Positions 1 to 9,016 are shown, counted from the first letter of the stretch. The stretch is DNA of 64,000 bases from Arthrobacter sp. ov407 (GCF_900102895.1 NZ_FNGD01000008.1:1-64000); one strand, 5' to 3'. Translations and numbers: made by a program. Notes: generated by a model not told the origin, from the sequence alone.

Positions 1-7
1 ACTATTG

Positions 8-80
8 AGTCTCATGACTTAATGGACATTTCTGTCTCAAGACATCGTGGACAGTGTGTCTCAGGACATCGTGGACACTC
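8..80. repeat. Left terminal iterons of the IS
   Basis: Three consecutive copies of a 24-25 bp unit start near 8, at 33 and at 57. Copies two and three share TGTCTCA, GACATCGTGGACA; the first is degenerate (GTCTCATGACTTAATGGACA). They are the inverted counterpart of the right-end copies and are likely transposase binding sites. Confidence 0.8.
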
Positions 81-100
81 GGACCGGTTTTGCTCGGGTC

Positions 101-1309
101 ATGAGCAAAATGCACCCCGATATCAAGATCCGGCATTTGGTGGCGACATGGCCTGACGACGCCGAGAGGGGTGCGGTTTCACGGTTCTGCCGGCGTCATA
201 AGGTGTCCCGGGCCTGGTTTTACAAGGTCCGGGCCGCGGCTGCCGCCGTGGGGCCGATCAGAGCCATGGGAACGGCCTCGACCAGGCCGGCGGCCAGCCC
301 GGCTAAGGTCGATGCCTCGATGGCGGAACTGGCTCTCGCGACCCGGGAGTCCCTGAAGAGCCTCGGCTATGACCACGGACCGCTGAGCGTCGCCGCAAAA
401 CTGCGACGCCAGGGGGTCCGTCCGCCATCACGTGCCACCTTGGCCCGGATCTTTACCCGGGCGGGAGTCGTGGTCCCGGAACCGGGGAAGAAACCCCGCA
501 GCGCCTACCAAAGATTCGTCTATCCGGAACCCAACGGGTGCTGGCAGATCGACTCCACGCAGTGGCTGCTGGCCGGCGGAGCCACGGTGGCCATTTTCCA
601 GCTCATCGATGATCATTCCCGCCTGGCACTGGCATCTCTGGTCGCAGACGCAGAGACATCCGAGGCGGCCCTCCGGGTGGTGCGAATAGCTATCGATCGC
701 CACGGAGTGCCCCAAAAGTTCCTGTCGGACAACGGGGCAGCGTTCAATCCCACGCGGAGGGGCCGCACCGGGGCCCTGGTGGAATACCTCAAAACCCTCG
801 GCGTCGTGCCGATCACCGGCAAACCCTACAAACCCACCACCCAGGGCAAGAACGAACGCTTCCACCGGACCCTGCACACCTACCTGAACCGCCATCCCCG
901 GGCCGGGACCATCGCCGAGCTACAGGCCCGTGTCGATGTCTTCGACACGTACTACAACACCGAGCGTGAACACCAGGCGCTGCCGCCCGGCACGACCCCG
1001 GCCGAGGCCTGGAACGCCACCGCGACAGCCCTGCCGCCAGAGCCCCCGACCCCCGAAACCCGCAAACCCGCACCCCGCCAGAGCGTGCAACGGAAGGTGG
1101 GGCGTCAGGGCGAAGTCACCGTCATCGGAATGCACTTCTACATCGGAACGAACCACGCAGGAGAACAGATCCACATCCTCTACGACGACGAAACCATCAT
1201 GTTCTTCGACGCCCGCGGAACGGAAATCATCCAACACCCGCGCCCGCCCAAGGGAACCGTCTACATCAGCCGCAACGGCCCCACCAAGCAGCCGTCCACG
1301 AAGTCCTGA
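101..1309 (+). CDS. IS481-family transposase (DDE integrase core)
   Basis: This transposase should cut and join the IS ends. The N-terminal part carries a helix-turn-helix (RFCRRHKVSRAWFYKVR) and the C-terminal part an rve integrase core with recognisable acidic positions: WQIDSTQW, then LSDNGAAF, then GKNERFHRTL. At about 402 residues it has the usual length for the family. The frame stays open up to a GTG at 47, but that codon lies inside the left iterons, so ATG 101 or the nearby ATG 110 is the more likely start. The stop codon falls inside the innermost right iteron. No frameshift is seen, so the element could be active. Confidence 0.85.
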   Translation: MSKMHPDIKIRHLVATWPDDAERGAVSRFCRRHKVSRAWFYKVRAAAAAVGPIRAMGTASTRPAASPAKVDASMAELALATRESLKSLGYDHGPLSVAAKLRRQGVRPPSRATLARIFTRAGVVVPEPGKKPRSAYQRFVYPEPNGCWQIDSTQWLLAGGATVAIFQLIDDHSRLALASLVADAETSEAALRVVRIAIDRHGVPQKFLSDNGAAFNPTRRGRTGALVEYLKTLGVVPITGKPYKPTTQGKNERFHRTLHTYLNRHPRAGTIAELQARVDVFDTYYNTEREHQALPPGTTPAEAWNATATALPPEPPTPETRKPAPRQSVQRKVGRQGEVTVIGMHFYIGTNHAGEQIHILYDDETIMFFDARGTEIIQHPRPPKGTVYISRNGPTKQPSTKS

Positions 1310-1366
1310 GACATGAACTGTCCACGATCAGTTGAGACATGAAGTGTCAACGATGAGGTGAGACAT
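1293..1366. repeat. Right terminal iterons of the IS
   Basis: TGAGACA occurs at 1307, 1333 and 1359, an exact 26 bp period, each preceded by a version of TGTCCACGAT. This is the inverse complement of the left-end unit. The transposase stop codon TGA (1307-1309) is part of the innermost copy. Confidence 0.8.
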
Positions 1367-1429
1367 CACACGGCCTCCAGACAACCCAAAATGATAGGGC
1401 AACCGGGCGGGTCAGGGGGCTAGGACACA

Positions 1430-1440
1430 TAGCGTAGGCT
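1430..1440 (+). promoter_or_regulatory. Possible prfB -10 region
   Basis: TAGCGT (1430-1435) and TAGGCT (1435-1440) lie 10-20 bp before the prfB ATG. No Shine-Dalgarno sequence is present, so the transcript may be leaderless or nearly so, as is common in actinobacteria. No convincing -35 box is seen. Confidence 0.35.
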
Positions 1441-1449
1441 TAAAAAACC

Positions 1450-2565
1450 ATGGCAAACATTGATTTTCCCGCTGAAATCCGCGCGCTGCGGGCCACCTAC
1501 GTGTCCATCGAGAACGTCTCGAACGTCGAGGCGCTCAAGGAAGACATCGCCGAGCTCAGCGAGCGGGCCGGTGAACCCAATCTCTGGGACGACCCCGCCG
1601 CGGCACAGGTCATCACCTCGAAGCTCTCGCACAAGCAGACCGAGCTCGAGCGGCTCAACAAGCTCGTGGCCCGGATCGACGACCTAGAGGTCCTCGTGGA
1701 GCTCGGCCAGGACGAGGACGACGCCGACTCCATGGCCGACGCCGCCGCGGAACTCGAATCGGTCCGCAAGGCGCTGGCCGACCTAGAGGTTGTCACGCTG
1801 CTCTCCGGCGAGTTCGACGAGCGCGAAGCCGTGGTGACCATCCGCGCCGGCGCGGGCGGCGTGGACGCTGCGGACTTCGCCGAGATGCTGCTGCGGATGT
1901 ACCTGCGCTGGGCCGAACGCCACGGCTACCCGACCACCATCATGGATACCTCCTACGCCGAAGAAGCCGGGCTGAAATCCGCCACCTTCGAGGTCAAGGC
2001 GCCTTACGCCTTCGGCACGCTCAGCGTCGAGGCCGGCACTCACCGCCTGGTCCGGATCAGCCCGTTCGACAACCAGGGACGCCGCCAGACCTCCTTTGCC
2101 GCCGTGGAAGTGATCCCGCTGATCGAGCAGACGGACTCCATCGACATCCCGGACAACGAGATCCGCGTGGACGTCTTCCGGTCCTCCGGCCCCGGCGGCC
2201 AGTCCGTCAACACCACGGACTCTGCGGTGCGCCTGACCCACATCCCCACCGGGACCGTGGTGTCCATGCAGAACGAGAAATCGCAGCTGCAGAACCGTGC
2301 CGCCGCCCTGCGCGTGCTGCAGTCCCGGCTCCTGCTGCTGAAGAAAGAACAGGAGGACGCCGAGAAGAAGGCGTTCGCCGGCGACGTCAAGGCCTCGTGG
2401 GGCGACCAGATGCGCTCCTACGTCCTGAACCCGTACCAGATGGTCAAGGACCTCCGCACCGAGCACGAGGTCGGCAACACCTCGGCCGTGTTCGACGGCG
2501 AAATCGACGATTTCATCGACGCCGGCATCCGTTGGCGGACGGACAACCGCAACGCCGAGAAGTAG
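1450..2565 (+). CDS. prfB: Peptide chain release factor 2
   Basis: RF2 recognises UGA and UAA stop codons on the ribosome and triggers release of the finished peptide. The 371-residue protein has the RF2 codon-recognition tripeptide SPF (about residue 203, in [10 protein letters not shown]) and the catalytic GGQ at residues 249-251, whose Gln is the methylation target of PrmC (gene at 63020). The gene is one uninterrupted frame, without the programmed +1 frameshift used for autoregulation in many other bacteria. It stands alone between the IS and ftsE. Start ATG 1450 gives the usual family length. Confidence 0.97.
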   Translation: MANIDFPAEIRALRATYVSIENVSNVEALKEDIAELSERAGEPNLWDDPAAAQVITSKLSHKQTELERLNKLVARIDDLEVLVELGQDEDDADSMADAAAELESVRKALADLEVVTLLSGEFDEREAVVTIRAGAGGVDAADFAEMLLRMYLRWAERHGYPTTIMDTSYAEEAGLKSATFEVKAPYAFGTLSVEAGTHRLVRISPFDNQGRRQTSFAAVEVIPLIEQTDSIDIPDNEIRVDVFRSSGPGGQSVNTTDSAVRLTHIPTGTVVSMQNEKSQLQNRAAALRVLQSRLLLLKKEQEDAEKKAFAGDVKASWGDQMRSYVLNPYQMVKDLRTEHEVGNTSAVFDGEIDDFIDAGIRWRTDNRNAEK

Positions 2566-2657
2566 GCGCCGCGCTTCGACTTGCGCCCCTGCCGGGAGGT
2601 CCCTGGCAATCGTGCGACACGCCCCTCAGTTCCGGCGGTTCCGCCGTTACCCGTGCG

Positions 2658-2663
2658 TATAGT
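2658..2663 (+). promoter_or_regulatory. Possible -10 box upstream of ftsE
   Basis: TATAGT sits about 95 bp before ftsE in the 193 bp gap after prfB. A very similar CGTTATAGT occurs before ssrA. The -35 region is not clear, so this is tentative. Confidence 0.35.
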
Positions 2664-2758
2664 CGAGGGGCCGGAGCTCTACTTCCCCCAAACGAAAGCC
2701 CTTGCCCCGGCGGCAGAACCAGGCCCCCGCGGCCCCGTCCTGCAGGGTACTTAGGGCC

Positions 2759-3577
2759 ATGATTCGTTTCGAAAATGTCACCAAGGTCTATGACCAGAAG
2801 GCGCGGCCGGCGCTGGATTCGATCAGTCTTGAGATCGACCGTGGCGAATTCGCCTTCCTCGTCGGTGCCTCCGGCTCCGGCAAATCCACGTTCCTGCGCC
2901 TGGTCCTCAAGGAGGACCGCGCCTCTTCCGGCGCCGTCTATGTTGCCGGCCAGAACGTCGCTAACATCTCCAGCTGGCGCGTGCCGCGGCTGCGCCGCGG
3001 AATCGGCGTCGTCTTCCAGGATTTCCGCCTGCTGCCGCAGAAGACCGTCTTCGCCAACGTCGCCTTCGCCATGCAGGTCATCGGCAAGAGCCGCAGCGTC
3101 ATCCGCGACACCGTCCCCGAGGTCCTGAAGACCGTGGGCCTTGAAGGCAAGGAAAACCGCCTCCCGCACGAACTCTCCGGCGGCGAGCAGCAGCGCGTGG
3201 CGATCGCCCGCGCCGTCGTGAACCGTCCCGGCATCCTGCTGGCCGACGAGCCCACCGGAAACCTGGACCCCACCACCTCCATGGGCATCATGGGCGTGCT
3301 GGACAAGATCAACCAGAACGGCACCACCGTGGTGATGGCCACGCACGACGACGACATCGTCAACGAGATGCGCAAACGGGTGGTGGAACTCAAGAACGGC
3401 GTCGTGATCCGCGACGAAGCCAAGGCCCTCTACACCTCCATGATTCCCGTGGTGGGCCAGTCGCGCCGCCTGCGCGACGCCAGCGGCCGGGACGAGCCGC
3501 CGGTTGTCCCGCCCCGGGCTGGGACACGCGCCGAAGCCCGCGCCGAGATCCGCCTCGCAGGGGAGGGACAGGCGTGA
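2759..3577 (+). CDS. ftsE: Cell division ATP-binding protein FtsE
   Basis: FtsE is the ATPase of the FtsEX complex, which sits at the septum and uses ATP to activate a periplasmic/extracytoplasmic peptidoglycan hydrolase. The 272-residue product shows Walker A GASGSGKS (36-43), ABC signature LSGGEQ (139-144) and Walker B ILLADEP (about 159-165), followed by the D-loop. It is about 40 residues longer than E. coli FtsE because of an Arg/Pro-rich C-terminal tail. ATG 2759 is chosen because the conserved [11 protein letters not shown] start begins there. The gene overlaps ftsX by 4 bp. Confidence 0.95.
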   Translation: MIRFENVTKVYDQKARPALDSISLEIDRGEFAFLVGASGSGKSTFLRLVLKEDRASSGAVYVAGQNVANISSWRVPRLRRGIGVVFQDFRLLPQKTVFANVAFAMQVIGKSRSVIRDTVPEVLKTVGLEGKENRLPHELSGGEQQRVAIARAVVNRPGILLADEPTGNLDPTTSMGIMGVLDKINQNGTTVVMATHDDDIVNEMRKRVVELKNGVVIRDEAKALYTSMIPVVGQSRRLRDASGRDEPPVVPPRAGTRAEARAEIRLAGEGQA

Positions 3578-4488
3578 GGCTTGCATTCGTCCTGAGCGAG
3601 ATCGGCAGCGGCCTGCGCCGCAACCTGGCCATGGTGATCTCCGTAATCCTGGTGACCTTCGTGTCGCTGACCTTCGTCGGTGCCGCAGGCATGCTGCAGC
3701 TGCAGATCAACCAGATGAAGGGCTACTGGTACGACAAAGTCCAGGTGGCGATCTTCCTCTGCAGTGACGGTTCGACGGCGCCCGGCTGCGCCACCGGCCC
3801 GGCGACGCCGGAGCAGGAGGACAGCCTGCGCAAGCTGCTGCAGTCACCCGCGGTGGCCCAGTACGTCAACGACTTCGAGTACGAGTCCAAAGACGACGCC
3901 TACAAGCACTTCAAGGAACAGTTCTCGAATTCCCCGATCGTTGATTCGGTGACCCCGGACCAGCTTCCGGCCTCCTTCCGGATCAATATGAAGGACCCGG
4001 AGAAGTACGAGATCATCAGCGAGACCTTCTCCTCCCAGGCCGGCGTGGAGACCGTGATCGACCAGCGGCAGCTGCTGGAGCGGCTGTTCTCGGCCATGAA
4101 CGCGGCGTCCCTGGTGGCCGTGAGCATCGCCGGCGTCATGATCATTTGCGCAATTCTGCTGATTGCGACCACCATCCGGCTGTCCGCGTTCAGCCGCCGC
4201 CGGGAAACAGGGATCATGCGTCTGGTGGGCGCGTCCAAGATGGTCATCCAACTGCCGTTCATCCTCGAAGGTGTCATCGCCGCGGTGATCGGCGCGGCCC
4301 TGGCCTCCGGCACACTGTGGGCCGTGGCCCACTTCTTCCTCGGCGAGGTCATGTCCAAGCAGTATCCGGACACCGCGTTCATCTCGCCCGGGCAGACCCT
4401 GATCCTGGCTCCTGCCCTAATTGGCCTGGGCGTCGTCCTGGCCGGAATTTCCTCCCTGCTGACCCTCCGCCGGTACTTGCGGGTCTAG
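3574..4488 (+). CDS. ftsX: Cell division permease FtsX
   Basis: FtsX is the membrane half of FtsEX. It has an N-terminal transmembrane segment (about 15-37), a large extracytoplasmic domain (about 38-170) that in other actinobacteria binds the hydrolase, and three C-terminal membrane segments with the FtsX permease domain. The GTG start overlaps the ftsE stop (GTGA), which indicates translational coupling. The hydrolase gene follows 26 bp downstream, so the three genes probably form one operon that delivers hydrolysis to the division site. Length (304 residues) is normal. Confidence 0.95.
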   Translation: MRLAFVLSEIGSGLRRNLAMVISVILVTFVSLTFVGAAGMLQLQINQMKGYWYDKVQVAIFLCSDGSTAPGCATGPATPEQEDSLRKLLQSPAVAQYVNDFEYESKDDAYKHFKEQFSNSPIVDSVTPDQLPASFRINMKDPEKYEIISETFSSQAGVETVIDQRQLLERLFSAMNAASLVAVSIAGVMIICAILLIATTIRLSAFSRRRETGIMRLVGASKMVIQLPFILEGVIAAVIGAALASGTLWAVAHFFLGEVMSKQYPDTAFISPGQTLILAPALIGLGVVLAGISSLLTLRRYLRV

Positions 4489-4514
4489 CTTTGCGCAACG
4501 AAAAGGGAATGCTT

Positions 4515-5915
4515 ATGACACCGATGGCCCCCCGCACCCTCCGGCAATCGCTCCGGCTTCGTCTGGTGGGACGCCGCAGCCGGATGATCAGCGCCACCCT
4601 GGCGCTGGTCCTGGCCGGGAGCATGGGAGCCTCGAGTCCGATGGCATTCGCCGACGACCTTGAGGACCAGCAAGCCGCATTGAAGGATCAGGCGGCACGG
4701 GTCCAGGACTCCCTTGAGTTCGTGGACGCCAAGATCTCCCAGGCCGCGGCGGACCTGGTGCTGTACCAGGGCCAGCTCCCAGGCGCCCAGCAAGCTCTCC
4801 TGGACGCCCAGGGCAGGGTGGCCGGCGCGGTCCAGGAAGTCCAGGCCCTCGCGGCCCGCGTGGACCTGGCGCAGCAGAACAAGGCAAAAATCACCCAGCA
4901 GATCGATGCGGACAAGCAGAAGATTGCGGGCACCCGGAAGCTGATCGGGCAGATCGCCACACAGGCGTACATGTCCGGCGGCGTCCCGTCCAACTTGTCG
5001 CTGTTCTTCGGCTCGAACCAGGGCAGCAGCCTGACGGACACCATCGACCTCGCTGACCAGGCCCTGCGCAGCCAGAACTCCGCGATGGACAAGCTCACCC
5101 AACAGAGCGCCACGAACGTCAACGCGCAGGCCCGGCTGGCGGCCGTCGAGGCTGAAATCACGGATCTCAAGGCCAAGGCCGACGCCGCGCTGGCCCGGGA
5201 AAAGGCAGCCCGGGACGAGGCAGAAGCCAAGAAGGCCAAGGTGGACAAGCTCATCGCCGACACAACCCGGCTCGACGCCCAGCTCCAGGCCGCCAAGCCA
5301 GGGATCCAGAAACAGCTGGCTAAGGTCAAGGCGCAGCAGGACGCCGTCGCCGCCGAAATCGTCGAACGCGACCGGAAGCTGCGCGAGGCCTGGGAGGCCG
5401 AGCAGCGGCGCATCGCCGCGGCCGCGGCCGCCGCCGCCCGGGCGCGGGGACAGGCCAAGCCACCGTATGTCCCTGCCCCGCCAGGGCCCCCGTCGGCCTT
5501 CGGACTGCGGCACCCCTTCAACGGCGTCCCGATCACCTCCGGATTTGGCTGGCGTCCAACGCCGCCGGGCACCATCGACTTCTACGGCCAGGGCGGCTAC
5601 ATGCACACCGGCATCGACTTCGGTGCCGCCTGCGGCACGCCCGTCTACGCCGCGGCTGCCGGTACCGTCTTCTCGGCCGGCTGGGCCAACGACGGGGGAG
5701 GCAACAACGTGAAGATCTCCCACGGCGTCATTCAGGGCAACTCGCTGACCACGATCTATTACCACAACACTTCCGTGGCGGTCTCGGTCGGCCAGCACGT
5801 CAACCAGGGGCAGCTGATCGCCTATTCGGGCACCACCGGCAACTCCACCGGCTGCCACTCGCACTTCGAGACCTGGCTCAACGGCCGGGCCGTGGACCCG
5901 ATGAACCTGCTGTAG
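4515..5915 (+). CDS. M23 peptidoglycan endopeptidase with coiled coils
   Basis: This secreted hydrolase is likely activated by FtsEX and should cut cross-links in peptidoglycan. The 466-residue product has a signal peptide ending near AFADD, two long Ala/Lys/Gln-rich coiled-coil stretches (about 55-310, CwlO/EnvC-like), a short Pro-rich linker, and a C-terminal LytM/M23 domain. The zinc ligands are visible as HTGID (H364, D368) and HSH (H448, H450). ATG 4515 has an AAAGGG Shine-Dalgarno 7 bp upstream; the ATG at 4509 is too close to it. In mycobacteria the FtsEX-linked enzyme is an NlpC/P60 protein, whereas here it is M23. Confidence 0.92.
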   Translation: MTPMAPRTLRQSLRLRLVGRRSRMISATLALVLAGSMGASSPMAFADDLEDQQAALKDQAARVQDSLEFVDAKISQAAADLVLYQGQLPGAQQALLDAQGRVAGAVQEVQALAARVDLAQQNKAKITQQIDADKQKIAGTRKLIGQIATQAYMSGGVPSNLSLFFGSNQGSSLTDTIDLADQALRSQNSAMDKLTQQSATNVNAQARLAAVEAEITDLKAKADAALAREKAARDEAEAKKAKVDKLIADTTRLDAQLQAAKPGIQKQLAKVKAQQDAVAAEIVERDRKLREAWEAEQRRIAAAAAAAARARGQAKPPYVPAPPGPPSAFGLRHPFNGVPITSGFGWRPTPPGTIDFYGQGGYMHTGIDFGAACGTPVYAAAAGTVFSAGWANDGGGNNVKISHGVIQGNSLTTIYYHNTSVAVSVGQHVNQGQLIAYSGTTGNSTGCHSHFETWLNGRAVDPMNLL

Positions 5916-6023
5916 CCCGGCCCGGCAAAGGCCAGCCGCCGCGGCGGCTGCCCTACCGTAAACTGGAAAGGCTCCGCACCACCTGGCCGGAGTGAACCAC
6001 CCACAAAACCTAGGAGTCCTACC

Positions 6024-6494
6024 GTGCCCAAAGAAAGTGGCCGTAAGGTAGTGGCCACCAACCGCAAGGCCCGGCATGACTACCTCATCCTTGACACTTA
6101 TGAGGCCGGCATCGCGCTGATGGGCACGGAAGTTAAGTCCCTGCGCGAGGGCCATGCCTCGATGGTGGACGGCTTCTGCACGTTCTACAACGACGAGCTG
6201 TGGATGGAGGGCATCCACATCCCCGAGTACCACCAGGGGAGCTGGACCAACCACGCCGCGCGCCGCCGCCGCAAGCTGCTGTTGCACCGCGAGGAGCTCA
6301 CGAAGATCTCGCACAAGATCCGTGAATCAGGGTTCACGATCGTGCCACTGCAGCTGTACTTCGTGGACGGACGCGCGAAAGTCGAAATCGGCGTCGCCCG
6401 CGGTAAGAAGGAATACGACAAGCGCCAGACGCTGCGCGAGCAGCAGGACAAGCGCGAGGCGCAGCGGGTCATGCGCGAACGCAACCGCCGCTAG
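6024..6494 (+). CDS. smpB: tmRNA-binding protein SmpB
   Basis: SmpB binds tmRNA and brings it to ribosomes stalled on broken mRNAs for trans-translation. The 156-residue protein has the conserved ATNRKARHDY start, the EVKSLREG segment, and a basic C-terminal tail (KKEYDKRQTLREQ...) that mimics a codon-anticodon helix in the decoding centre. The GTG start at 6024 has an AGGAG site about 6 bp upstream. Its partner RNA ssrA follows 100 bp downstream, the usual arrangement. Confidence 0.97.
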   Translation: MPKESGRKVVATNRKARHDYLILDTYEAGIALMGTEVKSLREGHASMVDGFCTFYNDELWMEGIHIPEYHQGSWTNHAARRRRKLLLHREELTKISHKIRESGFTIVPLQLYFVDGRAKVEIGVARGKKEYDKRQTLREQQDKREAQRVMRERNRR

Positions 6495-6534
6495 CCGCAG
6501 CGGGCCCCGGGAATGTTTCCTGGAGGCCGTGCGT

Positions 6535-6540
6535 TATAGT
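6535..6540 (+). promoter_or_regulatory. Possible ssrA -10 box
   Basis: TATAGT lies about 55 bp upstream of the mature 5' end of tmRNA, which would leave a 5' precursor to be processed. No clear -35 hexamer is seen at 17-18 bp. Confidence 0.4.
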
Positions 6541-6594
6541 GGGTAGTCCGGGAAGGATGCGAAAGTGTCCGGTCCGGGTTTGATAAAAAAATAC

Positions 6595-6960
6595 GGGGAT
6601 GATCGGTTTCGACGATGTTAGTCGCGACAGGTGAAGCGGGCCGAGGATGCAGAATTATCTCGTAAACGCTGTCTGCAAACCAATAAGTGCCGAATCAAAA
6701 CGCACTGACTTCGCTCTCGCTGCCTAAGCAGTAAGACAGTCCGTCAGCCCGAGGTTGCTATTGCCCCGGATCCTGGCGTCATTTAGATAGCCACTGCTGT
6801 TTACCTCCGTCATCGGGGTAAACGGGACTCTTAGATGACTGGGCCCGGATCAGCCAGCTGTTTGTAGCATGGCTGGGGCCGAGAAAATCCAACGCAAACT
6901 GCGCCCGGAGAAGCCCTGACAACACGACATCGGACGGGGGTTCAATTCCCCCCATCTCCA
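6595..6960 (+). ncRNA. ssrA: Transfer-messenger RNA (tmRNA)
   Basis: The 5' end GGGGATGATCGGTTTCGACG and the 3' end with TTCAATTCCCCCCATCTCCA form the tRNA-like acceptor (GGGGATG with CATCTCC) and T arm. The tag frame runs from the resume codon GCC at 6689 to TAA at 6725-6727 and encodes AESKRTDFALAA, a typical actinobacterial degradation tag ending ALAA. The CCA tail is not encoded: the discriminator A6960 is followed by CAC, so CCA must be added enzymatically. The gene lies next to smpB and is followed by a strong terminator. Confidence 0.97.
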
Positions 6961-6970
6961 CACAAGATAG

Positions 6971-7005
6971 GCCCTAGATCCCAGTGATCTAGGGCTTTTC
7001 TTTTT
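6971..7005 (+). terminator. Terminator of ssrA
   Basis: A perfect 10 bp stem, GCCCTAGATC / GATCTAGGGC, with a 5 nt loop is followed by TTTTCTTTTT. This is a textbook Rho-independent terminator, right after the tmRNA 3' end. The following stretch to 7252 holds no gene I can support. Confidence 0.92.
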
Positions 7006-7252
7006 GGCTGTTGCCATGAAGCCCCGATTTGTTGCCATGGAAGGAATCCCGGGAGCCGATCGCCCCAGATGGATTGCGCTGACGACGAGGGCGACCAGTT
7101 GAGTTCGCCCCGTTCCGCAGTTTTACCGCAATTTTCGATGCGTCGTCGGCGTGTGTAGAAAGTGAGTTTGGGCTGACGGCGGACGATGTCGGCAGCACCA
7201 GTGGGCACGACGCCCCCGCTGACTGCTGACGGAGAGGAAGAACCGGGATTCG

Positions 7253-8041
7253 ATGACTTTTGTAGTTCCCGCCAAGATGCGCTGGATAGTTCTCGGCGAC
7301 GAAACGGAGGCGGCTGCCCTGGTGGATACGGCTGCCCGTGATAACGGTTTCAGATCGAGGTCAAGTGCATCCGGTTTTCTTGTAGAGATACCCCGGTCCC
7401 TGCGGAAGCGCAGGCCCGAAGCCTGGCTCACGGGAATCGTCGGAACCTCGGAGTGGGGTACTGAGATTCTCTGGGACTGCGGCACCGACACGAACCGCTC
7501 CTATGAGCACCTGCTGGAGCTCGAAGCGGCGTTCCCTGCCGGGAAAATTCGTTATCACGGCATGGTTGAGGCATCGGCCGCTGCGGGAGTAGTTTTCGAT
7601 GGGATACGGGCTTTCCGGGCCGTGGCGGCCGGTCTCCAGCCCGACGAACGCGTGCTCGCCGTCGGCCAGGGACAGGTGGAAAGAGAAACCTGCATCGTTG
7701 TGCTGACGGATCGGCGCCTGCTGGTCTTGCGAGGTTGCCTAGAGGCGCCGCCATATCTGGACGCCCGCTTGGAAACCATCAAGGCAGTGAAACTGGGCAA
7801 GAAACGTAGTGGGGAGACTCTCCGCATTGGCGCCCCTCCCGGCGCCTCCTTTGTCTCCCATCTGGGGCACGGCGAAGGTCATGCTATCGCCGCTGGGTTC
7901 AGACTGCGCGTCGAGGATTTGGCGTGCTCCTTCCCGGCGTTCCCGGCCGGAGTTCCGGGTGACACCTCCGTCGACGACGACAGCGGGTGGCGTTCGACCC
8001 GGCCAGGGACACGATCCCCCAGGGACGGGGTGACACTGTGA
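7253..8041 (+). CDS. Uncharacterised protein with PH-like domain
   Basis: The function is unknown. In the 262-residue product the segment LQPDERVLAVGQGQ followed by IVVLTDRRLLVLRG (about 127-162) resembles the first strands of bacterial PH (pleckstrin-homology-like) domains. The N-terminal 100 residues form a separate mixed alpha/beta region, perhaps of the ribonuclease-inhibitor RraB type (the pattern DTAARDNGFRSRSS is suggestive only). The C-terminal 40 residues look disordered. There is no signal peptide or membrane segment. The stop overlaps the next start by one base (TGATG), so the two are coupled. The pair lies just past tmRNA, a common insertion site, but no attachment duplicate or integrase is seen. 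Confidence 0.6.
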   Translation: MTFVVPAKMRWIVLGDETEAAALVDTAARDNGFRSRSSASGFLVEIPRSLRKRRPEAWLTGIVGTSEWGTEILWDCGTDTNRSYEHLLELEAAFPAGKIRYHGMVEASAAAGVVFDGIRAFRAVAAGLQPDERVLAVGQGQVERETCIVVLTDRRLLVLRGCLEAPPYLDARLETIKAVKLGKKRSGETLRIGAPPGASFVSHLGHGEGHAIAAGFRLRVEDLACSFPAFPAGVPGDTSVDDDSGWRSTRPGTRSPRDGVTL

Positions 8042-8523
8042 TGCCCGGTCTCGTGGACGCCTGGCGGACGGACCCTGCGACGCTGCGGGATGTCGTACTG
8101 GACGCACCGGCGATGGAGGCACGCCTGACGCAGTGCCCCGAATTGGAGCGGGTATGGATTCTGTGTTTGCTCGACCGAACTCGGGAAGCGATCACAGAAG
8201 GACTCGAGCTCCTCGCCTGCTCCCGGGACCGACTGCGGCCCCTCCTAGCGCTCGCCCAGGCCTACCAGCGCGAATACAACTGGCACCAAGCCGCCCGGCT
8301 GCATGAGGAAGCCTTACGTCTGTCCGGTACGCGGGCCCGCGAGGCATTGGTCCGCCGCCAAATCGGCCATCGACTCTTCAACGAGGCCCGCTACCGCGAA
8401 GCAGCCGCGGAATTCGAATGGGCCCGCGATCTCTACCGCAGCACCGGCCAACGCGAGCACCTCGTCCGTGCATGCCAGGAAGCAATGGTGAGGTCCCGGG
8501 AACTTTTTCACGGGCAGCGTTAA
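8041..8523 (+). CDS. TPR-like helical protein
   Basis: Function is unknown. The 160-residue product is almost all helical and contains at least two tetratricopeptide-like motifs: LLALAQAYQREYNWHQAARL and the helix pair around FNEARYREAAAEFEWARDLY. TPR proteins usually act as protein-binding scaffolds. ATG 8041 is chosen because it overlaps the stop of the preceding gene in TGATG; the frame is open further upstream to a GTG at 7987, but that would run inside the neighbour. The two genes probably act together. A strong bidirectional hairpin follows. Confidence 0.65.
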   Translation: MPGLVDAWRTDPATLRDVVLDAPAMEARLTQCPELERVWILCLLDRTREAITEGLELLACSRDRLRPLLALAQAYQREYNWHQAARLHEEALRLSGTRAREALVRRQIGHRLFNEARYREAAAEFEWARDLYRSTGQREHLVRACQEAMVRSRELFHGQR

Positions 8524-8586
8524 CCGGGTGCGAACTGTCGGAGGAACCCCGGCAGCCGGCCGCCCCACCTGATGGCGCGCATGACA

Positions 8587-8624
8587 AAGGGCAGGGAAGC
8601 GTCTTCTGACACTTCCCTGCCCTT
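8587..8624. terminator. Bidirectional terminator between convergent genes
   Basis: A perfect 13 bp stem (8587-8599 with 8612-8624; AAGGGCAGGGAAG) and 12 nt loop separates the TPR gene (+) from the SHOCT gene (-). A/T bases flank both sides, so it can act in both directions. Confidence 0.85.
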
Positions 8625-8638
8625 CCTGCTGGGCGGCG

Positions 8639-8977
8639 CTACATGCCGAGGATCTTCGCCTTCTGGACGCCAAACTCTTGTTCCGTGAGAATCCCTTGAT
8701 CCTTCAGCGCCCCGAGCTGCTTGAGCTGTTCGAGGGCTTCGTTTGAGATGCCGCCGGCGGCCGGGGGAGGCGGCGGCTGCTGGTAGACAGGTTGCTGGGG
8801 TGGTGGTGGCGGTTGCTGCTGCGCCATCTGCGCATCGTATGCGTCCTGCTGCTTGGCCGCCGTCGCGGCGTCCTTTTCGGCAAACTTGTTCGCCTGCCGT
8901 CGCTGGACTCGGCCGCTGACTGCACTGGCCGTCCCGGCAACCACCGCCGTCCGCGCCACACCCCTAAGAAGTCCCAT
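8639..8977 (-). CDS. SHOCT-domain small protein
   Basis: A 112-residue protein. The N-terminus (about 1-28) is short and mildly hydrophobic, then comes an Ala/Lys/Gln helix, a Pro/Gln-rich linker (PPPPPQQPVYQQPPPPP), and a C-terminal SHOCT domain: EALEQLKQLGALKDQGILT followed by EEF-type EQEFGVQKAKILGM. SHOCT domains are short C-terminal oligomerisation or association modules of unknown specific role. A GGAG site precedes the ATG. The gene lies 39 bp downstream of the DUF6325 gene and is probably co-transcribed with it; I recall this pairing in other actinobacteria. Confidence 0.8.
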   Translation of the reverse strand: MGLLRGVARTAVVAGTASAVSGRVQRRQANKFAEKDAATAAKQQDAYDAQMAQQQPPPPPQQPVYQQPPPPPAAGGISNEALEQLKQLGALKDQGILTEQEFGVQKAKILGM

Positions 8978-9016
8978 AATCCTTCTCCTCTCACTCTTCT
9001 TCTTCTGCGTCAGGTC

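Larger units (their letters stand above)
8..1366 (+). mobile_element. IS481-family insertion sequence
   Basis: A single transposase gene is flanked by inverted, internally repeated ends. Both ends carry copies of a unit beginning TGTCTCA and containing ATCGTGGACA, in opposite orientation (left 8-80, right 1293-1366). That architecture, together with the transposase type, fits the IS481 group of actinobacteria. The outermost left copy is the most diverged, so the exact left boundary is uncertain and no target duplication can be confirmed within the window. The element ends about 84 bp before the prfB start, leaving the likely prfB promoter intact. Confidence 0.8.

Noticed and set aside
1450..1600. 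Programmed frameshift in prfB
   Set aside because: The reading frame is continuous from ATG 1450 to the stop, with no early in-frame UGA or CTTTGA slippery site.
5932..5952. GC-rich palindrome after the M23 hydrolase as a terminator
   Set aside because: It has almost no loop and no T run, so it is not a convincing terminator.
6961..7252. Minus-strand frames after tmRNA containing peptides such as GELNPRP, looking like an integrase C-terminus
   Set aside because: They run through the tmRNA 3' end and its terminator, and such peptides are typical of false frames over tRNA-like genes. No integrase domain is present.
7006..7252. Possible integration site (att) at the ssrA 3' end
   Set aside because: No second copy of the tmRNA 3' end is found in the window and no phage or integrase gene lies nearby.
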